Shown here: positions 53,479 to 62,507 of the stretch, one piece after another
How positions within the stretch are numbered: the first letter of the stretch is position 1
Layout of the letters: every line of letters begins with the position of its first letter
Assembly (NCBI RefSeq): GCF_019740355.2
Contig: NZ_CP091819.1
Location: 62,001-126,000 of the forward strand
Length of the DNA stretch: 64,000 nucleotides
Direction of reading: 5' to 3'
Source of the DNA: Paracrocinitomix mangrovi
Lineage (GTDB): Bacteria; Bacteroidota; Bacteroidia; Flavobacteriales_D; Crocinitomicaceae
The notes under the pieces: model-generated
Told to the model about the DNA's origin: nothing
The model's input: only the letters and a program-made list of their open reading frames with translations
The model's database searches: none
Program-made: the position numbers and the translations under genes

Positions 53479-53976
53479 CTACATTATTTTAATTGAATCA
53501 TCAAAAGAAGCAATAATCTGTTTTTTTAGTTTGTTGGCATAGGATTGCCAAATTACAAACCATACTGCTACTACGGCTCCAAATAAAACTAAAGGAACAA
53601 ACATAGAAATTAAAAATACGGGTGTTCCATAGTTGTGAATTCCGAATGAAATGATGGTATAAATTAACATGATTGACATAATGAACAGAAATACCATTGT
53701 TAAGATATTAGGGAATAAAACTATTCTCAGAATAGATTTTGAACCATTGTCAAATGGAATTAAAGAACACTTTGTCGTATAAGGTGATAAAGCACCTATA
53801 TCAAAACTTAATTTAAAATTTTCAGGATTATTTAGTTTATTCCAGCTTGCTTTTATCAATGTGATTCCTGTTCCAAAACTAGCTTTTCCGAGTTTAATGT
53901 TAAAGGTGTGTCTTCTTAGATAAGCCTGCATTTCCTCTAGGCTTTTATCCGTTTTTATTTCAATTTTACCTCGCAT
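53479..53976 (-). CDS. Two-TM protein with N-terminal soluble domain, type C
   Basis: The 165-residue product has an N-terminal domain of about 85 residues, including L-I-K-A-S-W-N-K-L-N-N-P-E-N-F-K-L-S. Two membrane helices at about 92-115 and 122-145 follow, and then Q-S-Y-A-N-K-L-K-K-Q-I. It shares features with the gene at 62532: A-(S/E)-W-x-K-x-x-x-P-E-x-x-K, a short G-x-x-S stretch, and a paired helix arrangement. That may mean common ancestry. The function is unknown. Confidence 0.7.
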   Translation of the reverse strand: MRGKIEIKTDKSLEEMQAYLRRHTFNIKLGKASFGTGITLIKASWNKLNNPENFKLSFDIGALSPYTTKCSLIPFDNGSKSILRIVLFPNILTMVFLFIMSIMLIYTIISFGIHNYGTPVFLISMFVPLVLFGAVVAVWFVIWQSYANKLKKQIIASFDDSIKIM

Positions 53977-53985
53977 TATTAGATG

Positions 53986-54471
53986 CTATTTCAAATTGTA
54001 ATTGACAAAACAATGATGCGGCGTATGAACAACTTCTAACTGGACATTTTCAAAATCCCACCTACTGTAAACTTCTCCATCACTCTCATTATTTACCTCA
54101 TCCGGCCTACCATACTGTTTTTTGTAAATGGACTCAAATTTAAGGGATACATCTTTCGCACTTTCCCATTCGTATTGTGGGATTATTCTGTAGGATAATT
54201 GAAATAAAGTGTCAGATCTATAATCTGGATTAATGCGGGCAGTAGGACCAAAATCGAAATCAAATGCGTAGCCTCCGTTCAAAAAATATGCTCTTTCTTG
54301 TCGCACCATACTGTCAAGATGTGAATACAGTTCAAACTTACTCATGTTAAGATTCATTCCTAATTCCAGAGTGTCCAATGTTCCTCTTGTTGCATTGCCT
54401 TCATTTGAATTTCCATTTGAATTGCAAGCTGATAGAATTGAAATAGATAAAAGAATAAATAGATTCCTCAT
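53986..54471 (-). CDS. Lipoprotein of unknown function in the six-gene cluster
   Basis: The 161-residue lipoprotein has the signal I-S-I-L-S-A-C-N-S. The mature part is a small alpha/beta domain with E-L-G-M-N-L-N-M-S-K-F-E-L-Y-S-H-L-D-S and G-Y-A-F-D-F-D-F-G-P. The pattern resembles small SmpA/BamE-like or DUF-type folds, where a helix follows a G-M-N-L-x-x-x-E motif, but this is a weak comparison. The leader ATACCCAAAAC directly precedes the start. Confidence 0.68.
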   Translation of the reverse strand: MRNLFILLSISILSACNSNGNSNEGNATRGTLDTLELGMNLNMSKFELYSHLDSMVRQERAYFLNGGYAFDFDFGPTARINPDYRSDTLFQLSYRIIPQYEWESAKDVSLKFESIYKKQYGRPDEVNNESDGEVYSRWDFENVQLEVVHTPHHCFVNYNLK

Positions 54472-54503
54472 GTTTTGGGTATTACATGGCTAAAAATAAT
54501 GAA

Positions 54504-55130
54504 TTAATTCTGCTTGTAAACATTAAACTGGTCAAAGTAAATTGTTCCAATATCTTTCTGATAATCAGTGTTTAATTCATAGGTGGAATCTATATCTCCG
54601 GCATGAAACGAGGCAGATTGAATACTGTCTAGTTGGTAGTTTTTGTTTTCTTTCTGAAAACTAAAAAACAAATCATGAGTCCAACGCCATGCTGAACCTC
54701 CGTAATGATAAACAATGAATCCTTTGTCTGTTATTTCCATACCTGCAAAGGGATCACCAAAAATCCCTCCGCATCCATAACAGTAAATAATACTGTCATT
54801 TCTGTAAAGCTCATTTAAAGTGTTTTGTTGATTTCTCAATAATATTAACAAAGGCCTGGCAGGTCCATTATCAATATTCATTACAGTATCTTCTTCAACT
54901 TGATTAAGCGCCAATAAATAGTCGTCTAAATTATCTTGATTAAGATCTCCTTTTTCAAAAGCCAGAATTTCATATCCTTCAGGAATAAAAGAGGTTAGTT
55001 CACTATTAACGGTGTCAGTATTTTGGACCGTCTCTGTTGAATCTGGAATTCTAAGTGAATCAACATTCTCATTTTCAAAATCGCATTGAGTAAACAGCCC
55101 TAAAAAGAGTAAAAATATAATTGGTCTCAT
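54504..55130 (-). CDS. Lipoprotein with FG-GAP/VCBS-like beta domain
   Basis: The 208-residue lipoprotein has the signal L-G-L-F-T-Q-C-D-F. The motif K-G-D-L-N-Q-D-N-L-D-D-Y-L-L-A-L near residue 65 is a calcium-loop-like D-x-N-x-D repeat of VCBS/FG-GAP domains. Two Cys (Y-C-Y-G-C-G-G) lie close together. The family is widespread as lipoproteins of unknown role. It is the first gene of the 55130-51797 cluster. Confidence 0.72.
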   Translation of the reverse strand: MRPIIFLLFLGLFTQCDFENENVDSLRIPDSTETVQNTDTVNSELTSFIPEGYEILAFEKGDLNQDNLDDYLLALNQVEEDTVMNIDNGPARPLLILLRNQQNTLNELYRNDSIIYCYGCGGIFGDPFAGMEITDKGFIVYHYGGSAWRWTHDLFFSFQKENKNYQLDSIQSASFHAGDIDSTYELNTDYQKDIGTIYFDQFNVYKQN

Positions 55131-55223
55131 GCAACCAAATTAGGTTCCATTATCAACTTATTCAAGATAAATCAAGTTTAAAAAATGCCGAATTATTATT
55201 CGTGTAGCGTATTTATGAATTTG

Positions 55224-57455
55224 CTACTTAGACACTACAACCCGTTCAGTAATCACTGAATCTTGATTTTTCCAGATAACAAAGTATACCCCGTTTTCCA
55301 ATTGATCAATAGAAATTAAACTTTGCTTAGATTCAACTAAATGGAGCATTACCATTCTACCTTCAATATCTCTGATTTCTATTTCACCTGAATTAATGCT
55401 TAAATCAAGTTGGATGTAATCATTTGCAGGATTGGGATAAACCTTGAACGTCAATTGCTCATTTTCATCAAATCCAATACCTGATCCAACTTCAGTGATA
55501 AAAGCACAATTTGAAGTGTCAGGACAATTTCCGTCGTCAATAATCACCGCATAATGCCCAGGAGTTGTTACGATAAAATAGCTATCTGTCGCTCCATCAA
55601 TAATACTGTCTTTGTCACAGTTATACCATTGGTATGTTCCTGTTCCTATAGCGTAAAGCGAATCATTTAAAACTCCAATATCTGCTATTTGTCCTACAGT
55701 TCCACCATCCAATACAAAGCTGGCTGTGTCATGACATCCTGCGGCATCTTCTACCACTAAATTGTAAGTGCCAGAAGGGAAATTGTTCAAATCCTGTGGG
55801 TCATCATAATCTCCGGTTCCATCAAAACTCCAATCATAAGTAATTGGTGCTAAGGCAGAATAAACTTCTACATCTACCACACCATCATAACTGTTCCAAC
55901 AAGAAGGATCGGTTAATGTTGAGGTGATTTGCGGATTAGAATCAAAGTTTACAACTACGAATAATTGTCCATTGCAACCTTCAGCATCTTCAACATTTAA
56001 GGTAATAAATCCTGAACCCAGATTTTCCATATCCTCCGTGTCATCATAATCTCCTGTACCATCATTGCTCCAGTCAAATAGGAAAGGGGCAGTTCCTAAA
56101 ATTGAACTCACATATACAGCTCCTGTAGTGTCATAAAAACAATTTAGATGATGAATTGAATCTACAGCAAACTGTACATAGGTTCCATTGTCTCCTGCAT
56201 TATATATGATTTCATTCAAAGTATCTAAGCAACCTAAATTATCTTGAATAATCACTTGATATGATCCGGCAGAAATAGCTGTTAAATCCTGTGGGTCATC
56301 AAAATCTCCTGTTCCGTCATTGTTCCAGTCATAAGTGTAAGGAGCTGTTCCGTTAACCGGTGAAATAGAAATGCTTCCGTTTGATGTTCCATTACAATGA
56401 ACATCTACTGTATTATCAATTGTAAACTCCAATGGACTATCCACAGGAACTACAACATTTAGGCTTAGTTGGCATCCTGCTCCATCTTCTACCAAAAGGT
56501 TATAAGATCCGGCAGTAAGTCCCGTCAAATCTTCTGTATCGTCATTGTCTCCGGTACCGTCATTGTCCCAATCAAAAGTGAATGGGGGAGTTCCTAAAGT
56601 GTTTGATATAAAGATTTCTCCAACAGGATTGTTATTGCAATCAACAGGAGTGATAGAGTCTACATCAAATTCAACTCCACCAGCTGTAGAAACGTTGACA
56701 TAAACACTGCCACCATCTATACAACCGTTGCCATCAATGGCAGTAAGTGTGTACGTTCCTTCAGATAAACCGGTAAGATCTTGCGGGTCATCAAAATCTC
56801 CGACGCCATCAGTATCCCAGTCAAACACAACCGGAGGTGATCCATTGGTTACTGTCGTAATTGCACCATCTCCAGCTCCTGTACAGGATTCAGGTGTAAC
56901 AGTTAAACTTACGCTAAAAGGCGGATCACTTGAAATAGCCACTAAAACCGTATCAGTACAACCATTATTATCTGTAGTGATTGCCTCATATATTCCTGCA
57001 AAAAGTCCGGTATAAAGACCTGAGGCTTGCTGCGTGATGTTATTATCAATTGAATACAAATAGGATGGAGTTCCACCTGTTGCTGTTACCTGGAAAGAGC
57101 CATCTGCTCCCGCACAACTTTCGTTAGATGCGTTGGTGATACTTAAAACTAACTCAGTTGGAGAGTTTACAGTTATTGCCAATGTGTCAGAAGTTCCAAG
57201 ATCATCTACCACAATTAAAGTGTATGTTCCGGCAGTTAATCCGCTTAAATCTTCAGGGTCGTCAAAATCTCCTGTTCCGTCATTATCCCAATCATAGGTA
57301 TAAGGTGCAATTCCGCCTGTGATTGTCACATTAATGGCTCCATCACTGTCACCAAAACAAGTGACATCAACTACATTGTCAACATTAATAACGGGTTGCG
57401 CAAATCCTACAAATGAAAAACATATAAGGACGAAAGGAAATAAAACTTTTAGCAT
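55224..57455 (-). CDS. Secreted SprB-repeat protein with acidic DG-GD insert and T9SS sorting domain
   Basis: The 743-residue protein has a signal peptide ending V-G-F-A-Q. Seven SprB-like repeats of about 80 residues follow. Six carry an insert of the form D-W-x-x-D-G-x-G-D-x-D-D-x-(E/Q)-D-L, resembling a calcium-binding thrombospondin type 3 or EF-hand loop. Each repeat then has G-x-Y-x-L-x-V-x-D-x-x-G-C. The end is a T9SS type A domain (V-Y-P-N-P-A-N-D-Y-I-Q-L). SprB repeats form adhesins used in gliding in Flavobacterium johnsoniae. It is probably a surface adhesin. Confidence 0.88.
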   Translation of the reverse strand: MLKVLFPFVLICFSFVGFAQPVINVDNVVDVTCFGDSDGAINVTITGGIAPYTYDWDNDGTGDFDDPEDLSGLTAGTYTLIVVDDLGTSDTLAITVNSPTELVLSITNASNESCAGADGSFQVTATGGTPSYLYSIDNNITQQASGLYTGLFAGIYEAITTDNNGCTDTVLVAISSDPPFSVSLTVTPESCTGAGDGAITTVTNGSPPVVFDWDTDGVGDFDDPQDLTGLSEGTYTLTAIDGNGCIDGGSVYVNVSTAGGVEFDVDSITPVDCNNNPVGEIFISNTLGTPPFTFDWDNDGTGDNDDTEDLTGLTAGSYNLLVEDGAGCQLSLNVVVPVDSPLEFTIDNTVDVHCNGTSNGSISISPVNGTAPYTYDWNNDGTGDFDDPQDLTAISAGSYQVIIQDNLGCLDTLNEIIYNAGDNGTYVQFAVDSIHHLNCFYDTTGAVYVSSILGTAPFLFDWSNDGTGDYDDTEDMENLGSGFITLNVEDAEGCNGQLFVVVNFDSNPQITSTLTDPSCWNSYDGVVDVEVYSALAPITYDWSFDGTGDYDDPQDLNNFPSGTYNLVVEDAAGCHDTASFVLDGGTVGQIADIGVLNDSLYAIGTGTYQWYNCDKDSIIDGATDSYFIVTTPGHYAVIIDDGNCPDTSNCAFITEVGSGIGFDENEQLTFKVYPNPANDYIQLDLSINSGEIEIRDIEGRMVMLHLVESKQSLISIDQLENGVYFVIWKNQDSVITERVVVSK

Positions 57456-57512
57456 ACTGATTATTCAGGGTTACAAGTAAATATAAGGGAATTAAATTGA
57501 AGAGGTATAAGA

Positions 57513-57680
57513 TTACGTATTCAAATTTTTTATTTCTGAGGTTATTATTTTTTTAGAAGTTAATCTTCGTTGTTTTTTTGAAGATACTTTGGCTTCATCA
57601 TGAAATTCCCAACCATTTCTGTTAGAGTGTCCCAGCTTTCCGCCTTGTCCTCGTTCTGTTTTACTTTTGCCCCAAGCCAT
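57513..57680 (-). CDS. Small conserved basic protein (MAWGKSKTERGQGG type)
   Basis: The 55-residue product begins M-A-W-G-K-S-K-T-E-R-G-Q-G-G-K-L-G-H-S-N-R and is rich in Lys and Arg. The motif matches a small hypothetical protein that I recall as common in Bacteroidota. It has no membrane segment and could bind RNA, DNA or the ribosome; this is not established. The start at 57680 is chosen because the motif begins there. It lies 7 bp after the long SprB-type gene upstream. Confidence 0.6.
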   Translation of the reverse strand: MAWGKSKTERGQGGKLGHSNRNGWEFHDEAKVSSKKQRRLTSKKIITSEIKNLNT

Positions 57681-57687
57681 AATTCTG

Positions 57688-60600
57688 TTAATAAACTGTA
57701 ATTTTCTTTTTGATAATTTGATGTTCGCTTTGAACTGCAAAAACATATATACCTGCTGAGTAATCAGATAAATCAAGAACAAATTTATTGGATTCAGGAA
57801 CAAAGTTTGAAATTATCTTACCTGAAGCATTATAAATTATGCATTCATTGATCTGCACTGTACTTTCAATTGTAATGTTTTCTTTAGCCGGATTAGGATA
57901 CATTTGGACACTATTTTTATCTTCAACCCATCCTAAATCATTAATGTATTCAACGGTAATTGAATCACAGTATTCACAGTTGTTAGCATCTGTGATACAT
58001 ACTAAGCCGGTTCCTCCATATAGATCAGTTGCTACTTGAGAATTTGACATAGAGCCTAATGATGACCAATCTACTGTAATAGGGAAGTTGCCTCCGAACA
58101 GGTTTAACAAAACAACTGCATCATTGCAATTGAAACAACTAGCAGTGTCAGATTGATTGTAGGTGAAATAAAGACTATCTGGTGTTGAGATATTAAAATC
58201 ATCTAGAATTGAACAAGCATTTGTATCCACTAATTCAAAGGAGTAATTTCCACTGCATAAACTATCCAGTACAAATTGATTTGGGGCAAGTTGACTGATG
58301 TTTTGAGCTGAAGAATTAATGGTAAAAGGTCCGTTGGAATTATCTACTGTAATGATAGCGCTTCCATTGCAATTGCCAAAACACAATACATCAGTTGTTT
58401 GAATGGTAGTACTATAGTTTAGGGAGTTACAGTCCCACATTGAATCCACTAAAATATCTACACATGTGTAGCACATGTAGTTATCCTCAACGCAAACCTG
58501 ATAGTTTCCAGGAAGCAATCCGGTAAACATTCCTGATGAAACCCATACCGTGTTATTAAGTGTGTATTGATATGGACCATAACCACCTGAAGCAATGGCA
58601 TCAATTACACCATCTGAGCAGCTTCCACAGGATGAGCTATCTGTAGTATAATTGATTTGTAAGTCTGAATTTAAGCAAGGATCACCATAATTTACAGTAA
58701 TTGTATCACAGCTGAGACATCCGTAAGTATCCTGTACGCAAACTTCATATTGACCTGTAGTTAAATTATCAAATGTGCCACTTGTTTGCCAAGGTCCTGA
58801 ATTTAAAGAAAATAAGTACGGATTACCTCCACCACTGGAAGTAGCATAAATTACACCATCATTACAAGTGCTGCATAAAGTACTGTCGGCAATTAATGAA
58901 ATACTTAAATCAGTATTCAAACAAGGATCTCCGAAATAAACTGTAATGGTATCACAAAACATACATCCATTGAAATCCTGAACACAAACTTCATATTGTC
59001 CGGATGGTAAACTTATAAACGAACTGCCTACCTGCCAAGGTCCAGCGTTTAAAGAATATTGATACCCTGGTGTGCCACCTATTCCTGTAGCATTTATTGC
59101 ACCATCATTACACGAAGAACAATAGGCACTGTCAGTAGTTAATGTCAATTGTAGATTGGAATTAATGCAAGGATTTTGAAAAGGAACGTTAATGGAGTCA
59201 CATGACATGCATCCGTTACTATCCATTACACATACTTGATAATTACCGGGAGGAACATTGTTGAAAATCCCACTTGTATTGAAAGGAAATCCATTCATCC
59301 AATATTGTGCGGCTCCTACAGCATTGATGGCATTTGCAGTTACTGTTCCATCATTACAACCTTGGCAAGACGTAGAATCTGATGATGCTGATATAGTAAG
59401 ATTATATGTACTGCAAATTGGAACTTCAATTACAGAAATGGTATCACAAACAGTACAATTATTTGAGTCAGTTACACAAACTGTATAATTTCCTGCAAAA
59501 AGATTATAAAAATCTCCAATACTTTGTATTGTAATTCCACCATCTATTGAATAATAATATGGTGCGTCTCCACCGCTAGCTAACCCATGAACGGCTCCGT
59601 TGTTGCAACCAATGCATGTAGCAGTATCTGCAGTTGTGCTAATTGAAAGTGTTGAGCCTGTGCATGGATCGGGAATAGTAAGAGTGTCACAATAATTACA
59701 TTGGCCGTTATCTTGAACACATATAGTATATATACCAGCACTTAAACCTGTATAAACTCCATTAGCGCTTATCACACCATCAAGATAAAAGGTGTAAGGA
59801 GCTCCTCCACCTGAAGGTAAAATTGTTACTGCACCATCATTGCAGTTTTGACATGAAGTGCCAGTTACAATAGTATTGACAGTCATATCTGGTAAAGAGT
59901 TTATATAAATTTGGTTGGAAACTGTTGCCCCGGTAGAGTCTGTTATGGTGTAATTGCTCCAACCTTCACAAATGTTGTCAGCCAAAAAATAAGCGACATT
60001 GGAAGTGTAGGTGCCACCATTCGTAAACTGTATGGTGTAAGGCGGAATTCCACCACTAATCCATATGTCATATGAACCGGTACAAGGACCTTCACAAGAT
60101 AAGTTAGAAGGAAATACAATATTTGCTGTTGTAGCAAAAGAGGTGTCATTATCTACTAAGATAGAATCAGTAAAACTGCAGCCATTGCTGTCTGTTAAAG
60201 TAAGTGTATACCAGGCATCACATAAGCCAGTCAATGTGCTGCTTGTAGCTCCTGTATTCCATAGATAGTTAAATGGTAAAGTTCCACTTGTGGGAATGGC
60301 CAAAATGGTAGTATTACAACCTGCTCCGGTATTTCCTTGAAGTGAGAACATAAATTCTGCACTTACCGAGTCAATGTAGATTGAATCATCCCATACACAG
60401 CCATTTGCATCTGTAACAGTAACATTATATGAACCAGCACACAAGCTATCAATTGACGTAGTAGTTTCGCCGTTAGACCAGCTGTAAGTATATGGAGCAA
60501 TTCCTGCAATTGGACTTAGTGAAATTTCGCCTGAACAGACTGGTAAACAGCTGGTATTGGAAACTGTAATTTCAAAATCACATACTTCAGCCGGATTGAT

Positions 60601-61098
60601 AGGAGTATTGATAGTATTAGCGATTACATTTTTATAGATAAAAAGCGTATCATCAATACAGGATGATGTATTGGAACCCTCAAAAGGTTTAGTTATGAAA
60701 TATCCAAATAATGAATCAGTTGGGGAAAGTTTTTTGTAGTAATGCAGATAAGAAATGTTATTCATATTGCCACCTAACGCATACCATCCGTAACATCCTA
60801 TTGTAGTGGACGCAAGATTAATACTTAAATTGTTGTAAAAAGGAGCAGGTCCTAAAGTTTGAACTGGGTATCCAAAATAAATTGAATCGGGATGCCCATC
60901 TGCATACATGAATACCGCATCAAAATATCCTTCCAAATGAAAAGTTATATCATCCTGGCTATCATTGTCTATGTCATATGAAACTGTAGGATAGCCATTG
61001 GTAACAAATGTATCTAAAGGAATGATGGTGTATTGCGAAAATCCATCTAAAGAGACAAATAAGCTACATAGCAGAAATATAATAACACTCTTATTCAC
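57688..61098 (-). CDS. Giant SprB-repeat surface protein with paired CxxC repeats and T9SS sorting domain
   Basis: The 1136-residue protein starts at a GTG and has a signal peptide ending L-D-G-F-S-Q. An N-terminal domain of about 180 residues is followed by SprB-like repeats. Six of these (about residues 415-930) share C-x-x-C-x-D-G near their start and G-x-Y-x-V-C-V-x-D-x-x-x-C-x-x-C near their end. Each repeat could hold two disulfides, or bind metal. The C-terminal type A sorting domain includes M-Y-P-N-P-A-K-E-N-I-T-I. It is a probable adhesin or motility surface protein; no T9SS machinery gene is in this window. Confidence 0.88.
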   Translation of the reverse strand: MNKSVIIFLLCSLFVSLDGFSQYTIIPLDTFVTNGYPTVSYDIDNDSQDDITFHLEGYFDAVFMYADGHPDSIYFGYPVQTLGPAPFYNNLSINLASTTIGCYGWYALGGNMNNISYLHYYKKLSPTDSLFGYFITKPFEGSNTSSCIDDTLFIYKNVIANTINTPINPAEVCDFEITVSNTSCLPVCSGEISLSPIAGIAPYTYSWSNGETTTSIDSLCAGSYNVTVTDANGCVWDDSIYIDSVSAEFMFSLQGNTGAGCNTTILAIPTSGTLPFNYLWNTGATSSTLTGLCDAWYTLTLTDSNGCSFTDSILVDNDTSFATTANIVFPSNLSCEGPCTGSYDIWISGGIPPYTIQFTNGGTYTSNVAYFLADNICEGWSNYTITDSTGATVSNQIYINSLPDMTVNTIVTGTSCQNCNDGAVTILPSGGGAPYTFYLDGVISANGVYTGLSAGIYTICVQDNGQCNYCDTLTIPDPCTGSTLSISTTADTATCIGCNNGAVHGLASGGDAPYYYSIDGGITIQSIGDFYNLFAGNYTVCVTDSNNCTVCDTISVIEVPICSTYNLTISASSDSTSCQGCNDGTVTANAINAVGAAQYWMNGFPFNTSGIFNNVPPGNYQVCVMDSNGCMSCDSINVPFQNPCINSNLQLTLTTDSAYCSSCNDGAINATGIGGTPGYQYSLNAGPWQVGSSFISLPSGQYEVCVQDFNGCMFCDTITVYFGDPCLNTDLSISLIADSTLCSTCNDGVIYATSSGGGNPYLFSLNSGPWQTSGTFDNLTTGQYEVCVQDTYGCLSCDTITVNYGDPCLNSDLQINYTTDSSSCGSCSDGVIDAIASGGYGPYQYTLNNTVWVSSGMFTGLLPGNYQVCVEDNYMCYTCVDILVDSMWDCNSLNYSTTIQTTDVLCFGNCNGSAIITVDNSNGPFTINSSAQNISQLAPNQFVLDSLCSGNYSFELVDTNACSILDDFNISTPDSLYFTYNQSDTASCFNCNDAVVLLNLFGGNFPITVDWSSLGSMSNSQVATDLYGGTGLVCITDANNCEYCDSITVEYINDLGWVEDKNSVQMYPNPAKENITIESTVQINECIIYNASGKIISNFVPESNKFVLDLSDYSAGIYVFAVQSEHQIIKKKITVY

Positions 61099-61179
61099 GG
61101 GTATTGGGTTTTGGGTTTAAATAGAGTTAGTTAAGAGACGAGATGTATTTTGTTGTGGTTGTGTAGAATTACTTTAACA

Positions 61180-61764
61180 TCACAACTTCTTCTCCAATCT
61201 TTCAATCAAATCATCATAAACAACTTGAAGATTGGCATCAACATTTGCTTTTCCGTTTTCAATTTGCGTGATTAGAGCGTTTAAAGTTTCTTGTTCTTGA
61301 TTTTCGCTAGAAATCTGTATTTCTGCGTAGATGAATTCTGCCCAATTATCCATGTCAGTAATGTCTAATACAGTGGAATTATAAAAGCAATTGGCAAATT
61401 GTGGCATCTTGTTCTGAACGTATTGATAAGCTCTCAAACCAACAGTTTCTGCATAAAATCCATCTGCACCTTTCATTGAAAAAGTGAAAACTTCAAAGTA
61501 AAAGCAACTATTTAATGAGTCTTTTGAATTTAAGCTGTCAGCAATGGTGAGCATTAATGCATCATCTGCCGTCTTAAGTTCTTTATTGAAATGAATTTCT
61601 TCAAAATAAGAGAGGATGGCAGTATCTGTTAATACTGCTTCTGTAATGGTGGAGTCTTGTCCGCTTATGATAGTAGGAGCGAGGCGTTGCTCAGTTTCTT
61701 CCTGGCCATTACAAGAGATTATTGTTGTTGCAAGAAGGATGTATAAAAGCAATTGGATTTTCAT
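61180..61764 (-). CDS. Lipoprotein of unknown function, helical
   Basis: The 194-residue lipoprotein has the signal T-T-I-I-S-C-N-G. The mature part is mostly predicted alpha-helical, acidic, with two Cys (S-C-F-Y-F-E and A-N-C-F-Y-N) that may pair. The C-terminal helix is A-N-L-Q-V-V-Y-D-D-L-I-E-R-L. No family is recognised. The start is preceded by TACCCAAACCCAACAC, a motif also seen before other lipoprotein genes here. Confidence 0.68.
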   Translation of the reverse strand: MKIQLLLYILLATTIISCNGQEETEQRLAPTIISGQDSTITEAVLTDTAILSYFEEIHFNKELKTADDALMLTIADSLNSKDSLNSCFYFEVFTFSMKGADGFYAETVGLRAYQYVQNKMPQFANCFYNSTVLDITDMDNWAEFIYAEIQISSENQEQETLNALITQIENGKANVDANLQVVYDDLIERLEKKL

Positions 61765-61818
61765 GTGTTGGGTTTGGGTATGATAAATATACTATTTAGA
61801 CTGAAAAATGGTGTATTC

Positions 61819-62325
61819 TTATAAATTGGCCTTTATTCGTTTAATTTCAGATTGACTTCTTTTCCTGGTCCTGGAATTACAATTGGTCCAAATGACTGCC
61901 TTATTCAATTTAGGGTAGTAATCTGCGACTCCTGCATCCAATAATTGCATGTTGAAATTAGTAGCGTAGACAATATAATCCTGATTTAAAATGAAGCGAA
62001 ATCCGCAATTTGATACTTGATTGTCGGTGTACAAATCAATTGTGTCTTTTTTTAAGTTGCCTTTGAATACCTCATTAACCACTAGTTTATAATGAGCAAT
62101 TTGTAGAGTTGGTTTCCCTCTTTCTCTGATGACATCAATACCATTTATTTTGTCTCGTATTTGAACCGAATCTATTAGTTGAATTGTATCAACAGAAATG
62201 ATGCGTGCAGTAAAAACATGATCCGATTGCTTAATTCCTTCTTGAACTGTAGGAATATTACCTTGTTTTGTTGAAAAGCCTATAAACGTTAAAAGGGCAA
62301 ATAGTATTGATAATAAAGATTTCAT
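61819..62325 (-). CDS. Exported NTR/TIMP-like protein (hypothetical)
   Basis: The 168-residue product starts at the ATG at 62325 and has a signal segment L-L-S-I-L-F-A-L-L-T-F-I-G-F-S. The mature sequence has the features of the netrin/TIMP-like OB-fold: a strand S-D-H-V-F-T-A-R-I-I-S-V, then Y-K-L-V-V-N-E-V-F-K-G-N, L-Y-T-D-N-Q-V-S-N-C-G-F-R-F and Y-I-V-Y-A-T. The typical N-terminal C-x-C is missing. Only two Cys remain (S-N-C-G and W-T-N-C). The role is not known. Confidence 0.65.
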   Translation of the reverse strand: MKSLLSILFALLTFIGFSTKQGNIPTVQEGIKQSDHVFTARIISVDTIQLIDSVQIRDKINGIDVIRERGKPTLQIAHYKLVVNEVFKGNLKKDTIDLYTDNQVSNCGFRFILNQDYIVYATNFNMQLLDAGVADYYPKLNKAVIWTNCNSRTRKRSQSEIKRIKANL

Positions 62326-62345
62326 GATCATTGTCAATATAATAA

Positions 62346-62507
62346 CTATCTCACAACATATTCAAGACCTAAGTCCTGCACAAAGGCTTTTAAGTTTTCA
62401 AAACCAGTTGAGGAAAGTCCATCAGAAGCATAGAATGGCTTGGTTCTAATGCCTGAACACATAAAACAAACGCTTACTTGTGCAATTAGTTTGTCATCTT
62501 TAATAAA
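62346..62507 (-). pseudogene. C-terminal remnant of a lipoprotein-type gene, frame-disrupted
   Basis: A 53-codon open frame ends at the TAG at 62346-62348 and reads V-S-V-C-F-M-C-S-G-I, D-G-L-S-S-T-G-F-E-N-L-K-A-F, and D-L-G-L-E-Y-V-V-R. This is the C-terminal pattern (C-F-x-C, G-L-S, L-G-L) of several Bacteroidota lipoproteins I recall. It has no usable start: the frame opens after a TGA at 62508-62510. The neighbouring frame just upstream supplies W-F-D-L-L-K, which a single base insertion would join to D-D-K. A decayed gene is the simplest reading. Confidence 0.55.
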
